The notes below the pieces were generated by a model, which did not search any database, had not been told where the DNA came from, and was given only the letters and a program-made list of their open reading frames with translations. Shown here one piece after another: positions 55,499 to 63,239 of a stretch of 64,000 nucleotides of DNA. Source of the stretch: DATFDN01 sp963767645 (GTDB lineage: Bacteria; Pseudomonadota; Alphaproteobacteria; Acetobacterales; Acetobacteraceae); assembly GCA_963767645.1 (NCBI GenBank), contig CAVYEW010000001.1:1-64000 (forward strand), read 5' to 3'. A program made the position numbers and the translations under genes. Position 1 is the stretch's first letter. Each line of letters opens with the position of its first letter.

Positions 55499-56100
55499 AT
55501 GGGCGCGACCACCTTCCACCTGATCCGCCATGCTTCGTATGATCTGCTCGGGCGGGTGCTGGCCGGACGGACCGAGGGTCATGCGCTGAACGAGGCCGGG
55601 CGCGCGGAGGCGGCCCGGCTCGCGGAAACGCTGGCCGCGCGCCCGCTCGCTGCCGTTGTCGCCAGCCCGCTCCAGCGCGCGCGAGAGACGGCAGCGATCA
55701 TCGCCGCGCCGCATCGCGTGGACGTGCTGGAAGTGCCCGACCTGAACGAGATCGACTTCGGCGAGTGGAGCGGAATGGCGTTCGATACGCTGCACGCCCT
55801 TCCCGCCTGGATCGCCTTCAACACCTTCCGCGCCACCGCCCCGATCCCCGGCGGCGAGACGATGCTCGCCGCGCAAGCCCGCGCGGTGGCGGCGATCTCG
55901 GCGCTGGCGGCACGGTTCCCCGACGCGGAGGTCGCGGCGGTCAGCCACGGGGACATCGTGAAGGCGACTTTCCCATGCGCTAGGCACTCCACTCGACTTG
56001 TTCCATCGCATCGAGATCGAACCCGGCTTCGCGGAGCGTGATCGCGCTTGGGGAGCGCGAGGTGCGCGTGCTCGGCGTCAACCTGCCCCCCTGGGCCTGA
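55499..56100 (+). pseudogene. Histidine phosphatase family protein with two frameshifts
   Basis: Phosphoglycerate-mutase-like phosphatase. The RHG motif appears as LIRHAS, and SPLQRARETA, LNEIDFGEWSG and SHGD are intact. After HGDIVKAT (about 55967) the family sequence continues in another frame as SHALGTPLDLFHRIEIEPG, then shifts again at about 56032 into VIALGEREVRVLGVN, ending at TGA 56100. The three pieces add to 602 bases, one short of a 200-residue gene, consistent with a 2-base loss and a 1-base gain. Unshifted translation would end at 56041. Inositol phosphate may be its substrate. Its 3' end overlaps the convergent gene by 23 bases. Confidence 0.82.
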
Positions 56101-56911
56101 CCAGCAGGAAGACCCGCCCGTCCCAGAGGCGGAACGGCTGCTCGCCGCCGCATTCCAAGGGAAGGCCGTACGCCTCGGCCCATCGTCGTGCCTCCGCCCG
56201 GTCGGCTTCCGGCCCGCGATAGGACAGGTTCAGGATCGCCAGCGTTCCGCCTGGGCGCAACACGCGCGCCGCATCGGCGACATGACGGTCCGCGACCCCG
56301 GCCTGCACGAGATACGGGAAGCTATCGACCGCGAGAATCAGATCAAAGGCGCGTTCCGGCAGCCCGAGCCGCACCCCATCAGTGATCGCAAAGCGTGCAA
56401 CCGCACCGTGCCGGCGCCGCGCCTCGGCGATCATCCCCGGCGCAATGTCCAGCCCGAGCACCGAGCGCACGTGCGGGGCGAGCGCCGCCGCCACCCGGCC
56501 TATGCCACAGCCCAGGTCCAACACGTCGCCGTGCAGCAGCCCGCGCGCGGCAAGCCAGGCCAGCAGTTCCTCCGTCGCAGCACGCAGCAGTGCCGGGTCG
56601 CCGAGCGAATAGGCGGCCACGCTCGCCTCGGGCGAGATCGCCGCTGCGTGGTCGAAACCCTCGCGGAACGCCGCCAGGGCCGCCGTCCCCGTCGCGCCGT
56701 GGTCAATGCCGGCCGCGATCGCAGCCAGGCGGTGGAGGCCGTCACGATAGCCGAGCAACCTTCGCAACTCCTCGGCCGCCGCGCCGTCCACGCCAGCGAT
56801 CCGCGCCCCGATAGCATCGGGCGCGGTGCCACCAAGGATCAGGCGTGACAGGGCCACCGGGGCGGAGATGCGCCCATCGAGGCAGAGCGCGATGGCGTCC
56901 GCATCGTTCAT
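56078..56911 (-). CDS. SAM-dependent methyltransferase, last gene of the glycan operon
   Basis: 277-residue class I methyltransferase. Motif I is VLDLGCGIGRVAAAL, followed by SVLGLDIAPGMIAEAR and, further on, FDLILAVDSFPYL and RVLRPGGTLAILNLSY. The N-terminal 120 residues are a helical extension not found in minimal enzymes. The ATG at 56911 overlaps the stop of the acyltransferase gene (ATGA). Acceptor unknown; it probably methylates the sugar or cyclitol built by the operon. Confidence 0.88.
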   Translation of the reverse strand: MNDADAIALCLDGRISAPVALSRLILGGTAPDAIGARIAGVDGAAAEELRRLLGYRDGLHRLAAIAAGIDHGATGTAALAAFREGFDHAAAISPEASVAAYSLGDPALLRAATEELLAWLAARGLLHGDVLDLGCGIGRVAAALAPHVRSVLGLDIAPGMIAEARRRHGAVARFAITDGVRLGLPERAFDLILAVDSFPYLVQAGVADRHVADAARVLRPGGTLAILNLSYRGPEADRAEARRWAEAYGLPLECGGEQPFRLWDGRVFLLVRPRGAG

Positions 56912-57858
56912 CGCGGCATCAACCGCCTCGTCGCATTCATCCGATCCACCCCGCCCCACGCGTATTTGTAGGCTTCCGCGCCACGCAGGAAATGCACGCT
57001 GCGCTCCTCGGCCAAGGCCTGCTCGATCAGGCGCCCGAGCAGGAGAGTGCCGGGGCTCTCGTAGGCGAAGCTTGGATCGAAGCCGCTGAGATAGAAGAAG
57101 ATGCCGCGGGGCGCGAGCAGCGCGTAGCAAGCCGCTGCCGGCACGCCGGCGATCCGCAGCATGCCGAGGCGCAGGGCGCCTTCGGCCAGCAGCGCCCGTG
57201 CGGCCAAGCGGTGGAACGTGGCAAGCCGCGCATCGGCCAGCACACCCGCCTCCCGGCGTGCCTGCCAGCGCATCGCGTGCAGGTGTGCGAGCGTATCAAG
57301 CGCCGCGCCGAGCGTGTCGGCATCCGCGATCTCGACCGTGCAGCCGCCGCGCCGCTCGGCTCGGTGCAGCGCCTGGCGCATGTCGCGCCGTCGCCCGGCG
57401 GGGATCACCTGCCCGGCCAGCACGGGGCAGGTATCGGTCTCCTGCCGGCTGTCGCGCCAGCCTCGCGGCGCCGAGACCGTCCGCAGCACCGCTCCGGCCG
57501 GCAGATCGGGGAAGTCGCACGCGATGGCGCCGAGAGCGCGTGCGGTTTCCAGTACGGCCTCCAGGAGCGCGGGAGCGCCCGCACCCAGCACATCCTGATA
57601 GTCGGTGATCCCGGCGCCGATCGGCAGCAGCTTGCGCCCGCCGGTCTCGTCCAGCAGGTAGCAGGCGAGTAGGCCCCTCGCCTCGTCTCCGTCGCGGGCG
57701 ACCGCCACGACCGGCCGGCCCGTCCCGAAACAGCGCCACCAGGAGAGCATCCAGGCGGCAGAGCGGAACGGGTCGGCGCGCGAGTGGCGCCAGAGCGCCT
57801 GCCACTCCGGCGCCAAATCCCATAATGCCGCGTCGTCGGTGACGACCTCGACCCTCAT
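56908..57858 (-). CDS. GNAT-fold acyltransferase, CelD/BioF2-like
   Basis: 316-residue protein of the FemAB/CelD-like GNAT group. WQALWRHSRADPFRSAAWMLSWW is the usual start region, the middle has RRRDMRQALHRAERRGG, and the C-terminus has FFYLSGFDPSFAYESPGTLL and RGAEAYKYAWG, a strong family pattern. These proteins transfer an acyl or aminoacyl group to an amine. In this operon a deacetylated aminosugar from the PIG-L enzyme would be a logical acceptor. Start and stop overlap the neighbouring genes by four bases each. Confidence 0.88.
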   Translation of the reverse strand: MRVEVVTDDAALWDLAPEWQALWRHSRADPFRSAAWMLSWWRCFGTGRPVVAVARDGDEARGLLACYLLDETGGRKLLPIGAGITDYQDVLGAGAPALLEAVLETARALGAIACDFPDLPAGAVLRTVSAPRGWRDSRQETDTCPVLAGQVIPAGRRRDMRQALHRAERRGGCTVEIADADTLGAALDTLAHLHAMRWQARREAGVLADARLATFHRLAARALLAEGALRLGMLRIAGVPAAACYALLAPRGIFFYLSGFDPSFAYESPGTLLLGRLIEQALAEERSVHFLRGAEAYKYAWGGVDRMNATRRLMPR

Positions 57859-58916
57859 GGCACCGCAGCCGCCAGTGCGAGCCGCTCGTATAATCGCAGA
57901 TAAGCGTCCGCCATCGTCTGCACCGAGAACCGCGCTCGCGCGACGCGACGGCACGCCTCCGGATCGATCTCGTGCGCCCGCAGGATCGCGCTTGCCATCG
58001 CCTCGGTGTCGTGGACCAGGAACCCGGTCACGCCATCCTGCACGATCTCGGGCAGCGCGCCGACCGGAAAGGCGATCACCGGCGTGCCGCAGGCGGCGGC
58101 CTCCATGGCGACAAGGCTGCTCGTCTCCGGTGCCAGACTCGGGATCAGCAGGCAACGCGCGCCCGCCAGCAGGCGCCGCTTGCGGGCGAAGCCGAGAGGG
58201 CCGAGCAGGCGCCCGGCATCCAGCCGTGGCAGGATCTCGCGCTGCACATAGGCCTGATGGGCGGGGTACGGGAATGCTGCCCCTGCCACCAGTAGCGGCA
58301 CTCCCGCCTCGCGCGCGGCATCCAGCCCGAGATGCTGGCCCTTCTCGGGACATAGCCGGCCAAGGATCAACGCGAAGCCTCGCCGCGCGTGACGCCCAGC
58401 GCCGAGCGCCGCCACGTCCACGCCGTTCCTCACCGGCGCCAGTACCGCGGCTGGATCGGCCAGCGCCCGCAACGCCCGGTCCTGCGTCTCGGAGACAGCG
58501 TGCAGGAACGTGCCGGGCCGTGCCGGGTGCAGCGCCGGCGGCGGATACCAGTCAGGCGGCAGGTGCAGCGTTCCTAGCACCGGCAGGCCAGGCGGGGGTA
58601 GGTAGTCGGCGAAATCGATCCCGTGCAGATGGATCAGATCGACCTGCCGCGAGGACAGCACATGCATCATCGCCTCGCGCAGCGCCGCATGCACCCGCTC
58701 CCGCACCACCGCATCGATGGTCCCCTGTACCGCCGGGATCGCGACCAGTTCGCCCGTCACCACAGAGCCAGCGCAGGCCAGCACGATCGAGCGATGCCCC
58801 GCGCGGGTCAGCGCTTTGTCCAGAGCCGCGAGCACCTGCTCAGCCCCGCCCACCGCATCCGCCGACACCGAGGCGAACGGGAACGCCACGCTCAGGATTG
58901 TCAGCCGGGCCCGCAT
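57855..58916 (-). CDS. GT4 glycosyltransferase
   Basis: 353-residue GT-B enzyme. The N-terminal domain has AVGGAEQVLAALDKAL, the usual acceptor-side loop, and the C-terminal domain has ALILGRLCPEKGQHLGLDAA and LAPETSSLVAMEAAACGTPV (E-x7-E). It is shorter than MshA of mycothiol synthesis but belongs to the same broad family. Its start overlaps the PIG-L gene end by 16 bases, and its end overlaps the acyltransferase start. Confidence 0.9.
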   Translation of the reverse strand: MRARLTILSVAFPFASVSADAVGGAEQVLAALDKALTRAGHRSIVLACAGSVVTGELVAIPAVQGTIDAVVRERVHAALREAMMHVLSSRQVDLIHLHGIDFADYLPPPGLPVLGTLHLPPDWYPPPALHPARPGTFLHAVSETQDRALRALADPAAVLAPVRNGVDVAALGAGRHARRGFALILGRLCPEKGQHLGLDAAREAGVPLLVAGAAFPYPAHQAYVQREILPRLDAGRLLGPLGFARKRRLLAGARCLLIPSLAPETSSLVAMEAAACGTPVIAFPVGALPEIVQDGVTGFLVHDTEAMASAILRAHEIDPEACRRVARARFSVQTMADAYLRLYERLALAAAVP

Positions 58917-59701
58917 CCAGCCTGTGCCTGCCGCGCCAGCGCACGCCAGCGCGCGCCATCAATACTCCAGCCATACCGTTCGTACCATAGCGGACCGGGA
59001 TTTGGCGCCTCCCCGAAATCAGTGGGCGGAGCGAGCCGGAACGCTTCGGTCTCCATGCCGCGGAACGGCGCGAGCGTGGCTTGCTGGGTCGTGAAACAGT
59101 CCAGCATTGCCTCGCGGCGCGCGCGCTCGGCCGGCGATAGCGTCACGACCAGCGCCGCCGGTTCGCCCAGGAAGCCGCCCACAATCATCTCGCCGGTGAC
59201 GTTCGCGAAATAGCCCGCCATCTCCAACAGCGCGGGCGGCTGGTTCAGCGCGCGGCAGGCAAGACGGGCGACCAGGCAGGCAGTGTCGTGATCGGGATGC
59301 CCGCCCTCATAGGCATGGGTGATGACGCAGGCGGGGGCGAACCTCTGGAGCACGGCGCGCAGCGACGCTACCAGATCGGGCATCAGCAACGCGGCTTCCT
59401 GGTCCGGCGCATCCAACTCGGCCAGCTCCGCCGCGACCTGTCCGGCGCGCAAGGCGGCGCGCAGCTCGTCGCGCCGGGCGGCGGCATAGGTCGCGGCATC
59501 GGGGAAGCCTGCCGCCCGCGCGTCGCGCAGGTCGCGCGGCGCACCATCGGTCAGATGCACGATCAGCAGCTTGCGGAACAGTGCCAGCGAAGCGCCGGCG
59601 CCGATCGTCTCGTCGTCGGGATGCGCGGCCAGCACCAGCACCGGCGCTTCGACCGGCTCGCGCGCGTCCAAGGCACGCAGAATCTCGCGCGCTGCGCTCA
59701 C
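58901..59701 (-). CDS. PIG-L/LmbE-type N-deacetylase
   Basis: 266-residue zinc deacetylase from a GTG at 59701 that overlaps the preceding stop (GTGA). The zinc motif HPDDE is in LVLAAHPDDETIGAG, and the second, HPDHD, is in YEGGHPDHDTAC. Family members remove acetyl from GlcNAc-inositol (MshB), GlcNAc-PI or LPS-type sugars. Together with an inositol phosphate synthase and GT4 gene nearby it supports an aminosugar-inositol product. The open frame upstream of 59701 lies within the glycosidase gene. Confidence 0.92.
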   Translation of the reverse strand: MSAAREILRALDAREPVEAPVLVLAAHPDDETIGAGASLALFRKLLIVHLTDGAPRDLRDARAAGFPDAATYAAARRDELRAALRAGQVAAELAELDAPDQEAALLMPDLVASLRAVLQRFAPACVITHAYEGGHPDHDTACLVARLACRALNQPPALLEMAGYFANVTGEMIVGGFLGEPAALVVTLSPAERARREAMLDCFTTQQATLAPFRGMETEAFRLAPPTDFGEAPNPGPLWYERYGWSIDGARWRALARQAQAGCGPG

Positions 59702-60582
59702 GCGTAGCGGCGGAGCATGGCGGCGCAGAAGCCGGCGAACTCCTCCGGCTCCTGCGGCGGAGCGGTGTAGTGCGCCCAGGTGCCGCGATGCTCGGGGGTG
59801 AAGCAGAAGGTGATGGTGACGCGGAATTCGTCCAAGGCGCGCATCTGCCGGTCGAACCACGCCTCCGCCTCCGGGCGGAACCAGTCGGCCCAGGACAGGC
59901 CGGTGCGGATATAGGTCACGCCGAGATCGCGCAGCCAGCGCACCGCATCCTCCAGCCGATGATCCTCGTAGTGGAACCACTGGCAGATGCCGAACTCGGG
60001 CGTCACGTCGTGGAACGCACGCGCGGCGAGCTTCGGCCGCCCGTGCTCGTCCAACAAGCCCATATGGAAATGCCGGTAGTAGGACGAGCCCTCCGCCTCG
60101 CGATGGCGCGTCGTCGCCGGCCAGGCCGCCGGCAGGTCATAGAGGCTGTACCAGTGGATGCGCGGCGCACGTCCGCGCAGCAGGTCGGCGCTGCGGCGCA
60201 GCCCCCATTCCTGCACCTCCTCGGCGCCGAAGGTGGAGACGCCGATCTCGGATATCCACACCGGCAGATCGGTGGTCGCCTGGATCATCGCCAGCTTGTC
60301 AGGCCACTCGTCGATCATCCAGTGGTTCCAGTCGAGCGGAAACCCATGCACCGCCACCGCATCCAGGTCGGCCAGCACGCCCTGGCTCTCCATCAGCCGG
60401 ATGAAGTCTGGGTCGATCGGCGACATGCCCCCCAGCACGCGCGGCAGGCCGGGTCTCTCGGCGGCGATCGCCTGTCCGGCCAAGCTGGCCATGCGCCCGA
60501 AGATCATCCAGCCAGGATCGGACTCGAAATCCCAATGCGACTTGTTGTTGGGTTCGTTCCAGATCATCGCCGCTTCGATCAT
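59698..60582 (-). CDS. Glycoside hydrolase with apparently permuted TIM barrel
   Basis: 294 residues. The acid/base motif of clan GH-A, IWNEPNN (Glu10), is at the extreme N-terminus, and the nucleophile motif WISEIGVS (Glu112) follows 102 residues later, a normal separation. The C-terminal 90 residues (EDAVRWLRDLGVTYIR, GLSWADW, TFCFTPEHRG) look like barrel strands 1-3, which normally precede the NEP motif. ATG 60582 overlaps the methyltransferase stop, so no extra N-terminus can be hidden upstream. No signal peptide: it acts in the cytosol, perhaps as a glycosyl-transferring or product-editing enzyme. Confidence 0.8.
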   Translation of the reverse strand: MIEAAMIWNEPNNKSHWDFESDPGWMIFGRMASLAGQAIAAERPGLPRVLGGMSPIDPDFIRLMESQGVLADLDAVAVHGFPLDWNHWMIDEWPDKLAMIQATTDLPVWISEIGVSTFGAEEVQEWGLRRSADLLRGRAPRIHWYSLYDLPAAWPATTRHREAEGSSYYRHFHMGLLDEHGRPKLAARAFHDVTPEFGICQWFHYEDHRLEDAVRWLRDLGVTYIRTGLSWADWFRPEAEAWFDRQMRALDEFRVTITFCFTPEHRGTWAHYTAPPQEPEEFAGFCAAMLRRYA

Positions 60583-61349
60583 GGACGAGCCGCTCCTCGC
60601 GCCGGGTACACCGCCCCATAGCCAGTCGCCCCAACGCGCTCGACTCGGCGGCATACGTACACCTCGGCCTCCGGATGGCTCAGGATGTCAAACCCGGCGC
60701 TGCGCAGCATGGCCTCGGAGCACGCGCGGTTCGGCGCCCACCAGTTGGTCGGGTCATGCGCATACTCGTGCTCGATGAAGTGCAGCTTGGGAAATTCCGG
60801 TCGGTCGAAGACGCCGGATTCGTGGAACTCGTAATCGGCGGCAACTTGCATCGCCTGATCCGATCCACGCTGCATTGATTGGAACAGGAACAGATCGCGC
60901 GCCACGTGCTCGTGGATGAGATCGAGCGCCAGCAGCGGATGGCGCAGATGGTACAGCACGCCGAAGAAGAGCACGATGTCGAACCGCTCTCCCAGCGCCC
61001 CCACGTCATAGACCGACAGATTACGGAACTCGATATCGAGCCCTTCCACCTCGGCCGCGAATCGGGCCTGGCGCAGATAGTCCTCGTCGAAATCGATGCC
61101 GAGCACGCGCGCCGCGCCACGCCGCTTCATCTCGATGCTGTAGAAGCCGCCGTTGCAGCCGATATCGAGCACCGTGCGCCCGGCGAGATCGGCCGGGATC
61201 GCGGCCGCGAAATGGCGCCACTTTATGGTGGGGTAGTCGCCCAGGAAATGCTCCGGCGCGGTCGCCACCCCCTTGAGGTTCAGGTTGTGGAACCAGGGAC
61301 CGAGCGCACGGGCGCGTTCACGGATGCGCTCTTCGGTCCAGTTCGTCAT
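60579..61349 (-). CDS. SAM-dependent methyltransferase of the glycan operon
   Basis: 256-residue class I methyltransferase. WFHNLNLKGV at the N-terminus, motif I VLDIGCNGGFYSIEM, GIDFDEDYL and VLFFGVLYHLRHPL are visible. The Trp/His-rich HEYAHDPTNWW near the C-terminus is distinctive. From memory it resembles the TIGR04290 methyltransferase family found in conserved clusters of unknown product; this was not checked. It overlaps the nucleotidyltransferase and glycosidase genes by four bases on either side. Confidence 0.88.
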   Translation of the reverse strand: MTNWTEERIRERARALGPWFHNLNLKGVATAPEHFLGDYPTIKWRHFAAAIPADLAGRTVLDIGCNGGFYSIEMKRRGAARVLGIDFDEDYLRQARFAAEVEGLDIEFRNLSVYDVGALGERFDIVLFFGVLYHLRHPLLALDLIHEHVARDLFLFQSMQRGSDQAMQVAADYEFHESGVFDRPEFPKLHFIEHEYAHDPTNWWAPNRACSEAMLRSAGFDILSHPEAEVYVCRRVERVGATGYGAVYPARGAARP

Positions 61350-62080
61350 GCCGGCGCCTCCGTCCCGCTCAACAGCCGCATCGCCTCGCGGTAGCCATGC
61401 ACCGTGCCGACATCGACGTAGCTCTGGCCGGCGCGCACGCCCCATGCCTCGCCGCCTTCGGCCAGCCAGGCGTTCACCAAGGTGCCGATATACTCGTCGC
61501 GCCGGTCGCGCGCCCGCCAGAGCGCGTGCAGGGCGCGGAGCGTGGCGCCCGGAAGCTTGAACGCGCCCCAGATCCAATGCGACAGCGGCGCCCTCGCCTT
61601 CACCTCAATCTCGATGACACGGCCGGAGGAATCGGTCAGCACGGCATCGAACAGCGCTGGCCGGTCCACCGGGAACAGCAGGAACGAGAAGCGGTCATCG
61701 GGCAGCGCGCTCAGGGCATCATCGGGAAACCAGATCGTGTCCGGTAGGCCGACAATGACCGGCTCCTCGGCGGCAATCAGCGGCAGCGCGCGAAAGATCG
61801 CGTCGCACAACCCGTTTGCCTCGTTCTGGATGGTGTAGGCGATGTGCGCGCGGCCGTAATTTCCAGCGTAGTAGCGCAGGATGTCGGACTTCAGGGGCGA
61901 TATCACGAAACAGATCTTGTCGGCGCCGGCGATCACCATGCGTTCGAGCAGATACTCGCTCACCGCGCGCGGTCGCAGCGTGGCGCCGTCGCTGCGCGAT
62001 CCGACCGGCAGCAACTCCTTGGAAAAGGCGAGCGGCTGGATGCGCGTGCCGGTGCCGGCGGCCGGGATGATGCCCCACAT
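61346..62080 (-). CDS. Sugar nucleotidyltransferase
   Basis: 244-residue NTP transferase of the RmlA/GalU family, making an activated sugar. The nucleotide loop is IIPAAGTGTRIQPLAFSKEL, a close match to GxGTRxxPxTxxxPK with small changes, and VIVGLPDTIWFPD corresponds to the metal-binding GD region in altered form. SYVDVGTVHGYREAM is the C-terminal signature. ATG 62080 lies two bases after the stop of the upstream glycosyltransferase. The sugar and nucleotide are unknown. Confidence 0.9.
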   Translation of the reverse strand: MWGIIPAAGTGTRIQPLAFSKELLPVGSRSDGATLRPRAVSEYLLERMVIAGADKICFVISPLKSDILRYYAGNYGRAHIAYTIQNEANGLCDAIFRALPLIAAEEPVIVGLPDTIWFPDDALSALPDDRFSFLLFPVDRPALFDAVLTDSSGRVIEIEVKARAPLSHWIWGAFKLPGATLRALHALWRARDRRDEYIGTLVNAWLAEGGEAWGVRAGQSYVDVGTVHGYREAMRLLSGTEAPA

Positions 62081-62082
62081 GC

Positions 62083-63162
62083 TCAGACCCTCTCGGAAGC
62101 CGCGCTCTCCAGCGCGGTGATCAGCTCGGACGCCCGCCGCTGGGCGGTGTGCTCGGCCAGCACGCGCTCCCGGGCATCGCGCGCAATCGCGGCCAGGGTC
62201 GCGTCCGACAGATCGAGGGCCGCCAGCGCGTCCTCGGTCGTGTGCGCGACCAGGATGTCGCGGCCGGGCTCGAAAAACTCGTCCAGGCCTGCCCACCCGT
62301 CCGAGAGGATCGGAACCCCGCAGGCAGCGGCCTCGAACAGCCGGCCGGACGGGCAATACCCCATGCGCGCCATCGCCGCGCGGGTCACGTTTAAGGTCAG
62401 CCGGCCGGAGGCGTAGAAGGAAGGATGCTCGGCGGGCGGCAGGTGGCGCACGAAGAAGATGTTCGCGGCCCAGGGAAAGTCGGCGGGGTATTGCGCCCCG
62501 CCGATCAGGAAGCGTTGCCGCGGGCGGCGGTTCGCCGGGGCGATGAACAGCCGCTCCAGCGCCGCCTGTCGGTCGGCGGCGAAGGTGCCCAGGTAGGACA
62601 GGTCGGCGCGGTACTGCGGGGCAGGCTTGGCCGGGCGGTGCACGGCCGGATCGACCGAGCCATACAGGGGCGCGACCCGGCCCGCGCCGAGATGCCGGCG
62701 CAGACCAGCGAGCGCCTCGCCGCCCGTGTAGCTCAGCGCAAGATCGAAGCCGCCCAGCCCGTTGCGCGGAAGGTATTCGACATCCTCGCCAGCTTCGAAC
62801 CGCGCCAGCGTGACCGGAGTGTCGAGATCGTAGAAGCAGCGCGCCGCCACGGCGCTGTCCAGCACCAAGGCGGAAGCTGCCCTGCCGTCCGGGCAGTACG
62901 AGGTGACGATCGCCGCATCGGCCCCCTCCAGCGAACGCCGCGCCTCCGGCAGGACAGCGGCCCAATCCGTGTAGAGCACGAGGCGCGCTCCGTCCGGCAG
63001 AGCGTCCAGGTCGCGATGCTCGGCGTACCATGGCGCGTCGCGCTCGAAGAACACCACGCGATGACGCGCGCGCACCAGGGCGCCGATCAGCCCACGCCAG
63101 AGCGCGGCGTGGCCGTTCCCCCAGGAAGAGCTGACTGCCAGTCCAAAGACGACGAGGTTCAT
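62083..63162 (-). CDS. CgeB-type glycosyltransferase, first gene of the operon
   Basis: 359 residues starting MNLVVFGLAVSSSWGNGHAA. VVFFERDAPWYAEHRD and the C-terminal GRLFEAAACGVPILSDGWAG followed by EPGRDILVAHTTEDAL are typical of CgeB/group-1-like transferases. It heads the eight-gene reverse-strand operon. A 77-base gap separates it from the topoisomerase gene upstream, so its promoter must be there or further up; no clear box was found. Confidence 0.88.
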   Translation of the reverse strand: MNLVVFGLAVSSSWGNGHAALWRGLIGALVRARHRVVFFERDAPWYAEHRDLDALPDGARLVLYTDWAAVLPEARRSLEGADAAIVTSYCPDGRAASALVLDSAVAARCFYDLDTPVTLARFEAGEDVEYLPRNGLGGFDLALSYTGGEALAGLRRHLGAGRVAPLYGSVDPAVHRPAKPAPQYRADLSYLGTFAADRQAALERLFIAPANRRPRQRFLIGGAQYPADFPWAANIFFVRHLPPAEHPSFYASGRLTLNVTRAAMARMGYCPSGRLFEAAACGVPILSDGWAGLDEFFEPGRDILVAHTTEDALAALDLSDATLAAIARDARERVLAEHTAQRRASELITALESAASERV

Positions 63163-63239
63163 GCGGCTCGCTGAACGTTCCAGGAAGACGGATGTTTCAC
63201 TCTGCGCGCCAGCAACACGCCTGCGTGACCCCGACCCCC

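Noticed and set aside
54427..59701. A true mycothiol pathway
   Set aside because: No MshC-type cysteine ligase is present, the GT4 is shorter than MshA, the GNAT is CelD-like rather than MshD, and mycothiol is an actinobacterial thiol.
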